Of a DNA stretch of 64,000 nucleotides, positions 1-7,395 are shown piece by piece. Both the position numbers and the translations under genes were made by a program. The notes under the pieces were generated by a model. The model saw only the letters and a list, made by a program, of their open reading frames with translations, did not search any database and was not told the origin of the DNA. The stretch is taken from NCBI RefSeq assembly GCF_000686905.1, contig NZ_JMLW01000001.1, positions 186,001 through 250,000 of the forward strand, read 5' to 3'. Origin of the DNA: Marinospirillum insulare DSM 21763 (lineage in GTDB: Bacteria > Pseudomonadota > Gammaproteobacteria > Pseudomonadales > Halomonadaceae). The first letter of the stretch is position 1. Each line of letters begins with the position of its first letter.

Positions 1-1871
1 CTATGTCTACCCTTTATGGGGCCGATGCTATGGGCGGTGTTATTAATATCATTACTAAACGAGTTTCTGATAAGTGGGTTGGCTCTATTACTCATGGCCG
101 CACTTTTCAAGAAAATTCAGATTTAGGCAACGAAACCACCACCGATTTTGCAGTATCTGGCCCGCTTGTTAAAGGTTTATTAGGACTAACAGTGCGTGGT
201 TCTATTTATGATAAAGAAGAATCAACACCCGAATACAAGGCAACCACCGACCCAGATGGTAAAGTTTATCAGCCTAGTACCGGTTTTGGTGGTGGGGGTA
301 AAACTTCAGATAACACCAACTACACTTCAGGTTTTCGTTTAGCTTTTACACCCAATGCCCAGCATGAAGTGTTGTTTGATTACGATATTTCACGTCAAAA
401 ATACGATAATAGAGAAGCGCAATTTGGTACTACCGACTCAGCAGAAACTATTTTAGCTAGGTCAAGAGTAGGCTATTCAGAAACCCAGCGCACTTCGCGC
501 GATCAAATGTCTTTAACACACATCGGTAAGTGGGACTTGGGTCGTAGTGAAGTAACTTTAACCCATCTTGAAACTGAAAATGATGGTCGTTCTTTGCCAC
601 TGAGTATAGAGCAGCGCATTGCAGTTAGGGATCTAACAGGTACTGAAGCAGCTAATTTAGCTTGGATTGAAGATAATTTATTGCCTCGCCCTAATCGTGA
701 CTTAGCTAGTAAAGGCTTAACCCTAGACGCCAAATTAGAAATGCCTTTGGGTGATCACTTTGTAGTGGTGGGTGGTCAGGTGATTGACCAAGAGATGACC
801 GATAATGTATTTGGCATGGTAGGTGCTGGCTATACGGGTGGGGCAAAACAAGAACACAAGCAATTCTCGTTATTTGCTGAAGATAACTGGGCATTAACCA
901 ATGACTTCACTTTAACGGGCGGTTTGCGTTATGACGACCATAATGAGTTTGGTGGGCGTTTTTCTCCCAGAGTTTATGGTGTGTATAACATGACGAGTGC
1001 TTGGACAGTTAAAGGTGGCGTAAGCACGGGTTATAAAACACCTAAAACTTCAGATTTATATGCAGGTATTACCGGCTTTGGTGGGCAAGGTACTAGCCCT
1101 TGGGCAGGTAATCCAGACTTAAAACCAGAAACCAGTGTGAGTGGTGAGTTAGCTGCTTATTTTACTGCTGAAGATGGGCATACCTTTAACGCCACCCTAT
1201 TTATGACCCAGTTTAAAGACAAGATTCAAAATATAGATAACTGCCAAGATACGCCTAATGGTAGTAAAGCCTGTGCCAATATTGATCCAAGATGGACTGC
1301 TAGCGTTGCTGATGGTGGTCTTAATAGAGCCATTAATTATAAAGGCAATGTTTCAGAAGCAGAAATTAAAGGTTTGGAACTAGCAGGGCGTTATTTGCTT
1401 CCTTACAACCTGTCTTTAAAAGCTAACTATACTTTTACAGATACAGAAGTAACCAAAGGGCCAGCTAAAGGCCGTCCGTTAACTGGCAACCCAACTAGTG
1501 CTTCAGCCAGTTCGGCAGACACACCAGCCAAACACATGGCCAATGTGACGCTAGATTGGCAGGCAAACCAAGATTTGAATATCTACATCGGCATGTATGC
1601 AGAATCGGATCGAGTACGGGGTTGGGATGAGGATGGTAAACACTTACCAGACTATAAGGCTTACCAAATTTTCCACCTAGGTGGTAGTTATGCTGTGTCT
1701 GAAATGCTAACGATTTCAGCTCGTGTGAACAACCTGCTTGATACTGATTTCTCAGATTATGAAGTGGACTGGGAAGATAATGCTGGAACTTGGGAAGCAA
1801 CTAAGTTGAATGACTATAAGGTGATTGATAAATCACGTAACTTCTGGATTTCAGCTAATATGCGCTTCTAA
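1..1871 (+). CDS. TonB-dependent outer-membrane receptor, CirA/IrgA type (5' truncated by window edge)
   Basis: This is an outer-membrane beta-barrel receptor for TonB-driven uptake of an iron chelate or similar ligand. The visible part opens inside the plug domain: MSTLYGADAMGGVINIITK is the usual plug motif, so the ATG at position 3 is an internal Met and the true start, signal peptide and TonB box lie upstream. About 620 residues remain. They hold alternating barrel strands, a GNPDLKPETS motif typical of this family, a loop with a likely disulfide pair (around DNCQDTPNGSKACAN), and a C-terminal strand ending in Phe (WISANMRF), the signal for BAM insertion. Plug wording and loop layout resemble CirA/IrgA catecholate receptors, but the ligand cannot be read from sequence. 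A strong terminator follows at once, so this is the end of its transcript. Family call is firm; substrate is open. Confidence 0.93.
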   Translation, partial: MSTLYGADAMGGVINIITKRVSDKWVGSITHGRTFQENSDLGNETTTDFAVSGPLVKGLLGLTVRGSIYDKEESTPEYKATTDPDGKVYQPSTGFGGGGKTSDNTNYTSGFRLAFTPNAQHEVLFDYDISRQKYDNREAQFGTTDSAETILARSRVGYSETQRTSRDQMSLTHIGKWDLGRSEVTLTHLETENDGRSLPLSIEQRIAVRDLTGTEAANLAWIEDNLLPRPNRDLASKGLTLDAKLEMPLGDHFVVVGGQVIDQEMTDNVFGMVGAGYTGGAKQEHKQFSLFAEDNWALTNDFTLTGGLRYDDHNEFGGRFSPRVYGVYNMTSAWTVKGGVSTGYKTPKTSDLYAGITGFGGQGTSPWAGNPDLKPETSVSGELAAYFTAEDGHTFNATLFMTQFKDKIQNIDNCQDTPNGSKACANIDPRWTASVADGGLNRAINYKGNVSEAEIKGLELAGRYLLPYNLSLKANYTFTDTEVTKGPAKGRPLTGNPTSASASSADTPAKHMANVTLDWQANQDLNIYIGMYAESDRVRGWDEDGKHLPDYKAYQIFHLGGSYAVSEMLTISARVNNLLDTDFSDYEVDWEDNAGTWEATKLNDYKVIDKSRNFWISANMRF

Positions 1872-1892
1872 AATTATTTGAAATCTTAATTA

Positions 1893-1925
1893 AACCAGCC
1901 CTGCAACAGCTCGGCTGGTTTTTTT
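1893..1925 (+). terminator. Rho-independent terminator after the TonB receptor
   Basis: An 8-bp perfect stem AACCAGCC/GGCTGGTT with a 12-nt loop is followed by a run of T. It lies 22 nt after the receptor stop codon and isolates the receptor from the mdtJI leader promoter downstream. Confidence 0.9.
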
Positions 1926-1959
1926 ACGACTAAAATTTGCAATTACATTTTAAAACTTG

Positions 1960-1968
1960 TGCTATAAT
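1960..1968 (+). promoter_or_regulatory. Extended -10 promoter of the mdtJI leader
   Basis: TGCTATAAT is a perfect extended -10 element. A -35-like TTGCAA lies at 1937-1942, but its 20-nt spacer is long, so the TG extension probably carries recognition. The predicted start near 1975 gives a leader of about 245 nt before mdtJ, far longer than needed for translation. Confidence 0.7.
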
Positions 1969-1998
1969 TTCTGACATCTTAGTCACTAGCAGGAATTT

Positions 1999-2076
1999 AT
2001 GTACAGTTGCAGCTTAGGCTTCAGCACCTCTCTAACACCCCATCTTTTTGAAATCACTTGGCGTAGTGAGCTCTAA
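1999..2076 (+). CDS. Candidate 25-aa leader peptide upstream of mdtJI
   Basis: An ATG-started ORF of 25 codons plus TAA lies about 25 nt after the predicted transcription start, with AGGA at 1991-1994 placed 4 nt before the ATG. The peptide begins MYSCSLGFSTSL and ends TWRSEL; it has no signal peptide or membrane segment. Known background: E. coli mdtJI is preceded by a small ORF, mdtU, needed for spermidine-responsive expression. By position this ORF could play the same role. The stretch after it (about 2080-2105) is pyrimidine-rich and G-poor, as Rho-loading sites often are. I did not establish any similarity to MdtU. A chance ORF remains possible. Confidence 0.5.
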   Translation: MYSCSLGFSTSLTPHLFEITWRSEL

Positions 2077-2140
2077 AGCAATCTCCCGCTTTTCCTCATC
2101 TAGTTGTTTTTATAACCGTTTAATTGATTTAAAAAAGTAC

Positions 2141-2215
2141 GGAAGGCTCTAAAAAAGCGCTGGCTCAACTTAGTTAACCACTAAGAGTGTTTTTTCAGAG
2201 ACTCCCTCAAGGGGT
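2141..2215 (+). promoter_or_regulatory. Leader RNA with competing stems around the mdtJ Shine-Dalgarno
   Basis: Three elements can be read. (a) ACTCC (2201-2205) can pair with GGGGT (2211-2215), burying the SD AAGGGG of mdtJ. (b) GGAAGGCTCT (2141-2150) can pair in 8 of 10 positions with AGAGACTCCC (2197-2206), which would break hairpin (a) and free the SD. (c) CTTAG-N7-CTAAG (about 2170-2186) forms a small stem just before GTGTTTTTT, a weak terminator-like element. Pairings (a) and (b) exclude each other, the usual layout of a switch. Folding was done by eye only. Confidence 0.4.
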
Positions 2216-2221
2216 TTCAAA

Positions 2222-2593
2222 ATGTATTATTGGATAATGCTTGCTTTAGCCGTTGTTGCTGAAGTGGTTAGTACTATTGGCATGAAATTCGCTGCCACCA
2301 GCTCACCTTTATTTGGCTACCTATTAATGGTAGTGATGATTTCTTTCTCCTTTTATGCTTTTTCTCGTGCCGTTATTCGTATTCCGCTCGCAGTGTCTTA
2401 TGCTATTTGGGAAGGCCTAGGCTTATTCCTTATAGCCCTTTCTGGTGTAGTATTTTTTGGCGAGTACCTTAGCCTAAATGAGCTGCTAGCCGTTGGCGTG
2501 ATGATGTTTGGTTTAATGCTAGTAACTTTTGACAAAGGCCCTAAAGATGAACAAGTAGCCGAACAAAAAGTTGAACAGGAGTTAGCAGTATGA
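2222..2593 (+). CDS. mdtJ: SMR-family efflux subunit, MdtJ-like
   Basis: This is an inner-membrane small multidrug resistance protein with four transmembrane helices. In E. coli MdtJ pairs with MdtI to export spermidine. At 123 aa it matches the family. It starts MYYWIML and carries the conserved membrane glutamate (E14, in ALAVVAEVVSTIGMKFA) and the YAIWEGLG signature at the end of helix 3, both MdtJ-like. A short hydrophilic tail rich in Glu and Gln follows helix 4. Its stop codon overlaps the start of the next gene by 4 nt (ATGA), indicating translational coupling and a heterodimer. The SD AAGGGG at 2209-2214 can be masked by a leader hairpin. Substrate in this organism is inferred from the E. 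coli pair. Confidence 0.85.
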   Translation: MYYWIMLALAVVAEVVSTIGMKFAATSSPLFGYLLMVVMISFSFYAFSRAVIRIPLAVSYAIWEGLGLFLIALSGVVFFGEYLSLNELLAVGVMMFGLMLVTFDKGPKDEQVAEQKVEQELAV

Positions 2594-2904
2594 TTATTCC
2601 AGTCTCTTTATTGTTAGGTTCGGTTTCTTTAGATTTAGTGTCTCTTTACTGCATAAAGCGCTCTAACGGTTTTAAGCGTGTGGCATGGGGCGTGGCAGGT
2701 TTGCTGGCTATTATGTTGGCTTTTGTTTTGCTTAGCTTTGTGGTTCGTTATCTACCCTTAGGTATCGCTTACTCTGTCTGGGGTAGTCTAGGCGTGTTAG
2801 GTACGGTGCTTATTGATCGCTACGTTTTTAACTCCCGTTTAGGCAAACAAGGGTTGGTTGGTGTAGGGTTTATTCTTGCCGGAATTATTGCCTTACAGCT
2901 TTAA
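2590..2904 (+). CDS. mdtI: SMR-family efflux subunit, MdtI-like
   Basis: This is the partner of the preceding MdtJ-like protein: 104 aa with four hydrophobic helices. Features shared with MdtI are the NGFKR motif after helix 1 (compare DGFRR in E. coli) and YSVWGSLG at helix 3. The membrane-embedded glutamate of helix 1, the proton/substrate site of SMR proteins, is replaced here by aspartate (D15 in SVSLDLVSLYCIK). The acid is kept but one carbon shorter. The partner keeps Glu. The ATGA overlap with mdtJ supports co-translation and a heterodimer. No clear terminator follows, and the next gene starts 113 nt later. Confidence 0.82.
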   Translation: MIIPVSLLLGSVSLDLVSLYCIKRSNGFKRVAWGVAGLLAIMLAFVLLSFVVRYLPLGIAYSVWGSLGVLGTVLIDRYVFNSRLGKQGLVGVGFILAGIIALQL

Positions 2905-2945
2905 GTTACCTAATAGGTTCAAGTAGATTAATATTTTTTGTTGGC

Positions 2946-2954
2946 TGTTATACT
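2946..2954 (+). promoter_or_regulatory. Candidate extended -10 upstream of the DUF342 gene
   Basis: TGTTATACT fits an extended -10 and lies about 64 nt before the ATG at 3018. No good -35 is seen at 17 nt. It is the best promoter candidate in this 113-nt gap. Confidence 0.4.
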
Positions 2955-3017
2955 ATTAAACAAAAGGTATTGGTTGAATTTTGAAAGTTTTGGGGTGATT
3001 TAAAGAGGGGTGGTTTT

Positions 3018-4700
3018 ATGGAAAAAGAAGCTGAGAAGAATGCAGCCGCTCCTGCTGAGCTGCCCAGTCTTGAACAGCTAGGCATGGTTATTAGTGTTAA
3101 AGACGACAACAATGAACTCTGGGTAGAGTTTAACCCGTTAGAAACAACGCGTGAGCTGACTATCAATCAGTTTGCTATGTTGGTTTTTGAAGCTGGCTAT
3201 CGGCCAGAAGACTACCCGCTTATCTCTGCTAATGTTGCTGTGTTGCTAGATGCTGTTAGGCGCAAGCAACCTCAGTTAGCTTGTATCAGTATTCCCCAAG
3301 ATGCTCGAGTCGATGTTTTTCTTAGCTCCAATAAGCTTTTAGCTGGAGTGGTTCTTTATGGTGCCGAGGGTTTAGGGCAACCAATCTCTCGTGATGCTCT
3401 AGATCAAGCACTTAAAAAGGCAAAGGTGAGTCACGGCTTAATAGAAGAAGTCTTTGATGACCTTCTGAGCCAAGAGCGAGCTGAGGCGCTACGCAATACC
3501 AGTGATGTTTATTGCACAGTCATTGCTTATGGTGAAGGTCATGAACATGGTAAGGATGCAGTGTTAGAGGTGTTAGTCGATGACGCTTCTGATCGCCGTC
3601 CTATAGAAGATGATCAGGGTCGAGTGCATTACCTTGAAAAGGGCGACTTCCCCTACCTAGATGAAGGCGAGTCTTTACTGAGGCGTTACCCACCCACTAA
3701 GGGCAAGCCTGGTATGAGCGTACAGGGTAAAACGATTCGAGCAAAAGATGGTAAAGACCTACAATTTAGGCTTAAAGATGCCAGCGTTAAACCCTCTGAT
3801 GATGATGAAAACCTGTTGGTTGCTGCTGTAGCAGGCATGCCGGTACTTTATGATAAGGGCGCGCAAATAGAGGATGTTCTAAAAATTGATAACGTCGACC
3901 TATCTACAGGTCATGTACGTTATAGGGGCAGCGTAGAGATTAAAGGTGATGTGCGTGATGGTATGCAGGTGGTTGCAACAGGCGATATAAAAATAGCGGG
4001 TGGTGTAGATGCTGCTTTTATTAAAGCAGGTGGCCATATAGAGGTGATTGGTGGGGCGATAGGTCACCAAGATGCTGAATACCTGACTGAAAAAGCAGCG
4101 CTTAAAGCAGGCTATAGTATTAAAGCGCGTTTTGCCCATGAAGCCATTATGGAAGCAGGCCATGAAATTATTATAAGTAATCAGGTGATGCATTCTCAGC
4201 TGACATCAGGCAGTTTTATACAAGTACAGGGTAAAGGCCAGGTGGTTGGCGGTAAAATGAAGGCAGTTGACTATGTTGAAGTGAGCACCAGTGGTGCGGT
4301 TGCTTATAGTGAAACTCTGTTTGAAGTGGGTGAGTGCGCAGACCTGCAAACTCAATACACAGCCTTGTTAGCTCTGCTCAATAAAATTGATGATAAAAAA
4401 TACAATTTAATTGAATTAGCCCGGAAGGTACGAAAAAAAGGTCGAGAAGAAATTGCTAAAATGAAAGGTCAGCTGGTTGCAGCTAAAGAAAAAATTCAAC
4501 TTGAAGCGCGTGAGCTAAACACTTCTTTAACAACTGTAGAAGATCAGCTCAAGCGGTTTTACGCTGCTAAAGTGGTGGTTAGCCGTCGAGCTTATCCAGG
4601 CACTAAAGTTGTTTTAGCGGGATCAGAATTTGAAGTTAGTCGCGAGCTAGATAAGGTAACTTTTTACCTGCAAGACGGGCAGGTACAAACCCGTCAGTAA
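3018..4700 (+). CDS. FapA-like DUF342 protein
   Basis: This 560-aa cytoplasmic protein belongs to the DUF342/FapA (flagellar assembly protein A) family. The N-terminal half (to about residue 200) is mixed alpha/beta. The middle (about 205-430) holds the diagnostic GKPGMSVQGKTI segment and then repeated GDI/GGHIEV/GGAIG turns expected of a right-handed beta-helix. About residues 440-520 are strongly charged and predicted coiled coil. The C-terminus returns to beta structure (GTKVVLAGSEFEV). The family is linked to flagellar assembly and surface sensing in Vibrio, but no flagellar gene is nearby, so a role here is not established. The start is supported by AGAGGGG about 8 nt upstream. A 14-bp direct repeat covers the stop codon. 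Confidence 0.8.
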   Translation: MEKEAEKNAAAPAELPSLEQLGMVISVKDDNNELWVEFNPLETTRELTINQFAMLVFEAGYRPEDYPLISANVAVLLDAVRRKQPQLACISIPQDARVDVFLSSNKLLAGVVLYGAEGLGQPISRDALDQALKKAKVSHGLIEEVFDDLLSQERAEALRNTSDVYCTVIAYGEGHEHGKDAVLEVLVDDASDRRPIEDDQGRVHYLEKGDFPYLDEGESLLRRYPPTKGKPGMSVQGKTIRAKDGKDLQFRLKDASVKPSDDDENLLVAAVAGMPVLYDKGAQIEDVLKIDNVDLSTGHVRYRGSVEIKGDVRDGMQVVATGDIKIAGGVDAAFIKAGGHIEVIGGAIGHQDAEYLTEKAALKAGYSIKARFAHEAIMEAGHEIIISNQVMHSQLTSGSFIQVQGKGQVVGGKMKAVDYVEVSTSGAVAYSETLFEVGECADLQTQYTALLALLNKIDDKKYNLIELARKVRKKGREEIAKMKGQLVAAKEKIQLEARELNTSLTTVEDQLKRFYAAKVVVSRRAYPGTKVVLAGSEFEVSRELDKVTFYLQDGQVQTRQ

Positions 4701-4721
4701 CCAGTAGGTCAGTAACCAGTA
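4693..4721. repeat. Two 14-bp direct repeats over the DUF342 stop codon
   Basis: GTCAGTAACCAGTA occurs at 4693-4706 and again at 4708-4721 with a 15-nt period. The first copy contains the TAA stop of the DUF342 gene. It looks like a simple slippage duplication of the gene end. Confidence 0.9.
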
Positions 4722-4741
4722 ATAGGTGAGCTATTGCCCTT

Positions 4742-5041
4742 TTAAGGCAAGACTTTTTTGAAGGGCTTAATGCTAACCTGCTGATAAACACCTGCAGCAA
4801 CATAAGGGTCTGCATCTGCCCAAGCTTTTGCATCTTCTAAACTAGCAAACTCAGCAACCACCAAACTACCCGTAAAACCGGCTTCGCCCGGGTTTTCGCT
4901 GTCTATTGCAGGGTGTGGCCCTGCTAGCATTAAACGCCCTTCATTTTGTAAAGCTTCTAAACGAGCAAGGTGTTCTGGCCTTGCCTGCATTCTTTTTTCT
5001 AGTGTGCCAGGCTTGTCGGTACAGATAAGAGCATAAAACAT
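4742..5041 (-). CDS. yciI: YciI family protein
   Basis: This is a 99-aa dimeric alpha-beta barrel protein of the YCII family. It shows the usual opening [12 protein letters not shown], the conserved RPEHLARL histidine region, a GPHP turn, and the [15 protein letters not shown] segment where the conserved Asp-Pro-Tyr sits. The family resembles muconolactone isomerase; its reaction is not known. It is convergent with the DUF342 gene and divergent from the PHP gene, and it stands beside yciV/yciO-type genes as in other gammaproteobacteria. An SD (AGGAGAAAAG) lies just upstream on the minus strand. Confidence 0.88.
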   Translation of the reverse strand: MFYALICTDKPGTLEKRMQARPEHLARLEALQNEGRLMLAGPHPAIDSENPGEAGFTGSLVVAEFASLEDAKAWADADPYVAAGVYQQVSIKPFKKVLP

Positions 5042-5092
5042 TCAACTTTTCTCCTTGCAAAAATGTTAATCTGATTGTTTTAAATATAACCA

Positions 5093-5947
5093 GTGGATCT
5101 TATGTCGCTAACTAGCCAACAGTGTGATTATCACATGCATTCTACCGCATCAGACGGGTCGTTAACCCCTACCGAGCTGATGGCTTTTGCTGCTGAGCAG
5201 GGGCTTAAAGAGTTGGCGCTGACTGATCATGATACCTTTGACGGACTAGCAGAAGCCAGTTTAGAAGCAGATAAACAGGGCATGCGTCTAGTGCCGGGTA
5301 TGGAGTTTTCCTGCAGTTGGCTAGGAATAACAATTCACCTAGTGGCTTTATGGCCTCAGGGTTTAACCCAAGCAGCACACGATTTAGCTCTAGCCCAGCG
5401 AAAAGCACGCTGGAGCAGGGCAGAACAAATTATTCAACGCCTAGCAAAAACACCTGTACCTCTTGAGCTAGATGAGGTTCTAAAATATTCTGCAGGTGGG
5501 GTACCTGGTCGTCCTCACTTTGCAGAAGCTATGGTTGCAGCTGGTTATGTTACTAACCACAGTCAAGCTTTTCGTAAGTGGTTAGGTAGTGGTAAATTGG
5601 GGGATATTAAAAACCATTGGAAGCCTTTAAGTGAAGCGGTTCCTTGGTTGAGTGAAGCTGGCGCCTTTGTGAGTTTGGCGCACCCACAATATTATAAGTT
5701 AACTCGCAGTAAACGTAGGCGCTTGATTACTGCTTTTGCAGAAGCGGGTGGCCAAGCTATTGAAGTGGTTAGTGGGCAACAAGATCCACAACAAACTCAG
5801 AGTTTGTTAGGTTTAGCAGAAGAACTAGAACTTAAGTTAACTTGGGGAAGTGACTTTCACAGTCCAGGCATAATTTGCCCTGCCCCTGGTCGCTATGCAG
5901 CCTTGCCAGAAGCCTGCGTACCTGTCAGCCAAATATTTAACCTTTAG
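5093..5947 (+). CDS. PHP-domain phosphoesterase, RNase AM (YciV)-like
   Basis: This PHP-family metal-dependent phosphoesterase has 284 aa from the GTG start or 281 from the ATG at 5102. E. coli YciV/RNase AM is a 5'-3' exonuclease that trims rRNA 5' ends and hydrolyses 3',5'-bisphosphonucleotides. Motifs seen: YHMHSTASDGS near the N-terminus (HxH plus Asp), ALTDHDTFDGL, VPGMEFSC, SLAHPQYY, and GSDFHSP near the C-terminus. These supply the metal ligands of the PHP site. The start is uncertain: neither the GTG nor the ATG has a clean SD. It heads a + strand run with yciO, scpA and scpB, the usual arrangement. The family call is firm; the exact substrate is by homology. Confidence 0.85.
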   Translation: MDLMSLTSQQCDYHMHSTASDGSLTPTELMAFAAEQGLKELALTDHDTFDGLAEASLEADKQGMRLVPGMEFSCSWLGITIHLVALWPQGLTQAAHDLALAQRKARWSRAEQIIQRLAKTPVPLELDEVLKYSAGGVPGRPHFAEAMVAAGYVTNHSQAFRKWLGSGKLGDIKNHWKPLSEAVPWLSEAGAFVSLAHPQYYKLTRSKRRRLITAFAEAGGQAIEVVSGQQDPQQTQSLLGLAEELELKLTWGSDFHSPGIICPAPGRYAALPEACVPVSQIFNL

Positions 5948-5958
5948 AGACATTTGTT

Positions 5959-6582
5959 ATGAGCCAGTATTTTGAAATACACCCAGATAACCCACAGCAG
6001 CGACTTATTCAGCAGGCGGTCACTATTTTGCGTAAGGGTGGTGTAATTGCCTATCCAACAGACTCTGCTTATGCCTTAGGTTGTTGTGTGGGTGAAAAAA
6101 AAGCCGTTGAGCGTATTAAGCGTATTCGTAACCTAGACGATAAGCACAACTTTACCCTTATGTGTGCAGATTTATCAGACCTTTCAACCTACGCCAAAGT
6201 GGATAATACGGTTTTTCGTATGCTGAAAAATGCCACGCCTGGCCCTTACACCTTTATTTTAAATGCTACCAGTGAAGTGCCCCGTTTATTGTTGCACCCT
6301 AAGCGTCGCACCATAGGTTTGCGAGTTCCTGATCATGTGCTGACTCGTGCTTTATTAGATGAGCTGGGTACAGCCATGATGAGTGTTACGCTGATTATGC
6401 CTGATGAAGATTTACCCTTGTCAGATGCAGACGTTATTCGTGAGCGTTTAGGTAAGCTGGTAGACCTAGTGATAGACGGTGGTGCTTGCTCTATAGAGCC
6501 AACCTCCGTAATCAATCTTTGTACGGGTGTACCAGAAATAACCCGTGAAGGTCGTGGCGACCTTGCCGCTTTTGGTGGCTAG
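5959..6582 (+). CDS. yciO: YciO/Sua5-TsaC family protein
   Basis: This 207-aa protein has the YrdC/Sua5 fold. TsaC and Sua5 make threonylcarbamoyl-AMP for the t6A modification of tRNA; YciO is the paralogue with weak activity of this kind in E. coli. Key features: GGVIAYPTDSAYALG (substrate loop), KHNFTLMC, TPGPYTFIL, RRTIGLRVPDH and PTSVINL near the C-terminus. It lacks the extra C-terminal domain of Sua5. It sits 11 nt after the PHP gene and 3 nt before scpA, so the four genes are probably one transcript. Assignment to YciO rather than TsaC rests on this position and on the KRTTGLR/KHNF wording. Confidence 0.85.
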   Translation: MSQYFEIHPDNPQQRLIQQAVTILRKGGVIAYPTDSAYALGCCVGEKKAVERIKRIRNLDDKHNFTLMCADLSDLSTYAKVDNTVFRMLKNATPGPYTFILNATSEVPRLLLHPKRRTIGLRVPDHVLTRALLDELGTAMMSVTLIMPDEDLPLSDADVIRERLGKLVDLVIDGGACSIEPTSVINLCTGVPEITREGRGDLAAFGG

Positions 6583-6585
6583 CTA

Positions 6586-7395
6586 ATGCAGCAAACCACT
6601 GCCGACCCAGTTCAGCTAGAGCTTTTAGCGAAAGTCGAAGGCGAGCCTTATACTCAGCTGCCAGATGACTTATTTATTCCGCCAGAAGCTTTACAGGTTT
6701 TTTTAGAAACCTTTGAAGGGCCGTTAGATTTATTGCTCTATTTAATTCGCAAACATAACCTAGATATTTTAACCATTAATGTGGCAGAAATTACCCGCCA
6801 GTACATAGGTTATTTAGACTTGATGCAGGATTTGCAAATTGAGTTGGCTGCAGAATACTTGGTTATGGCAGCACTCTTAGCAGAAATTAAGTCTCGTAGT
6901 TTATTGCCTCGTAGTTCAGAGGTTGATGAAGACGACGAGGGTGACCCGCGTGCAGAGCTTATAAGGCGACTTTTAGAATATGAGCGTTACAAAACAGCAG
7001 CAGAACGTCTAGACGCACTACCAAGACAGGAAAGGGATACCTTTCTAGTGGGTTCAGAATTACCCAGTTTAGAAAGCCGCGTTGTTCATCCTGAAGTAGA
7101 TTTACAAGAAGTGTTACTAGCTTTTGCTCGCCTTATGAGGCAGTCCGATAGGCTCGCTGATCACCAGATTAGCCGTGAACCCCTTTCAACCCGTGAGCGA
7201 ATGTCGCAAGTGCTCGATGTTTTAAGTCAGGCAGATAACTACCTAGCTTTTGATGCATTATTTAATTTAAGCGAGGGTCGCCAAGGCCAAGTGGTTACTT
7301 TTATGGCGTTGCTGGAACTGGTTAAAGAGCAGTTAGTTGAATTGGTGCAGACACAACTTTTTGCCATGATCCATGTGCGCTTGAAAACACAATGA
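6586..7395 (+). CDS. scpA: Segregation and condensation protein A (kleisin)
   Basis: This is the kleisin subunit that bridges the SMC heads and binds ScpB in chromosome condensation. At 269 aa it has about 35 extra N-terminal residues before the canonical motif FEGPLDLLLYLIRKHN (about residues 43-58). Then come DILTINVAEITRQY, an acidic linker (SSEVDEDDEGDPR) and a C-terminal winged-helix region (VVTFMALLELVKEQLVEL) that contacts the second SMC head. It overlaps scpB by 4 nt (ATGA), as expected for obligate partners. No smc gene is in the window. Confidence 0.95.
   Translation: MQQTTADPVQLELLAKVEGEPYTQLPDDLFIPPEALQVFLETFEGPLDLLLYLIRKHNLDILTINVAEITRQYIGYLDLMQDLQIELAAEYLVMAALLAEIKSRSLLPRSSEVDEDDEGDPRAELIRRLLEYERYKTAAERLDALPRQERDTFLVGSELPSLESRVVHPEVDLQEVLLAFARLMRQSDRLADHQISREPLSTRERMSQVLDVLSQADNYLAFDALFNLSEGRQGQVVTFMALLELVKEQLVELVQTQLFAMIHVRLKTQ

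Noticed and set aside
1495-1800. 101-aa minus-strand ORF inside the TonB receptor
   Set aside because: It lies wholly within a well-conserved barrel gene in another frame and has no motif or SD; treated as a shadow.
1926-2221. Guanidine-II (mini-ykkC) riboswitch upstream of an SMR gene
   Set aside because: SMR genes often carry one, but I see no pair of short hairpins with ACGR loops; the products also match MdtJ/MdtI rather than the guanidine exporter Gdx.
4693-4721. Attachment site or transposon footprint
   Set aside because: The 14-bp direct repeats are adjacent, with one base between them and no element inside; simple slippage is enough.
4734-4755. TTGCC-N7-GGCAA then GACTTTTTT as a terminator of the DUF342 gene
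   Set aside because: The stem is only 5 bp, the T tract is offset by three bases and is part of the yciI coding end; too weak to call.
5041-5101. Promoter or SD that decides the PHP gene start
   Set aside because: Neither the GTG at 5093 nor the ATG at 5102 has a proper SD and no clear -10 is visible, so no site is called.
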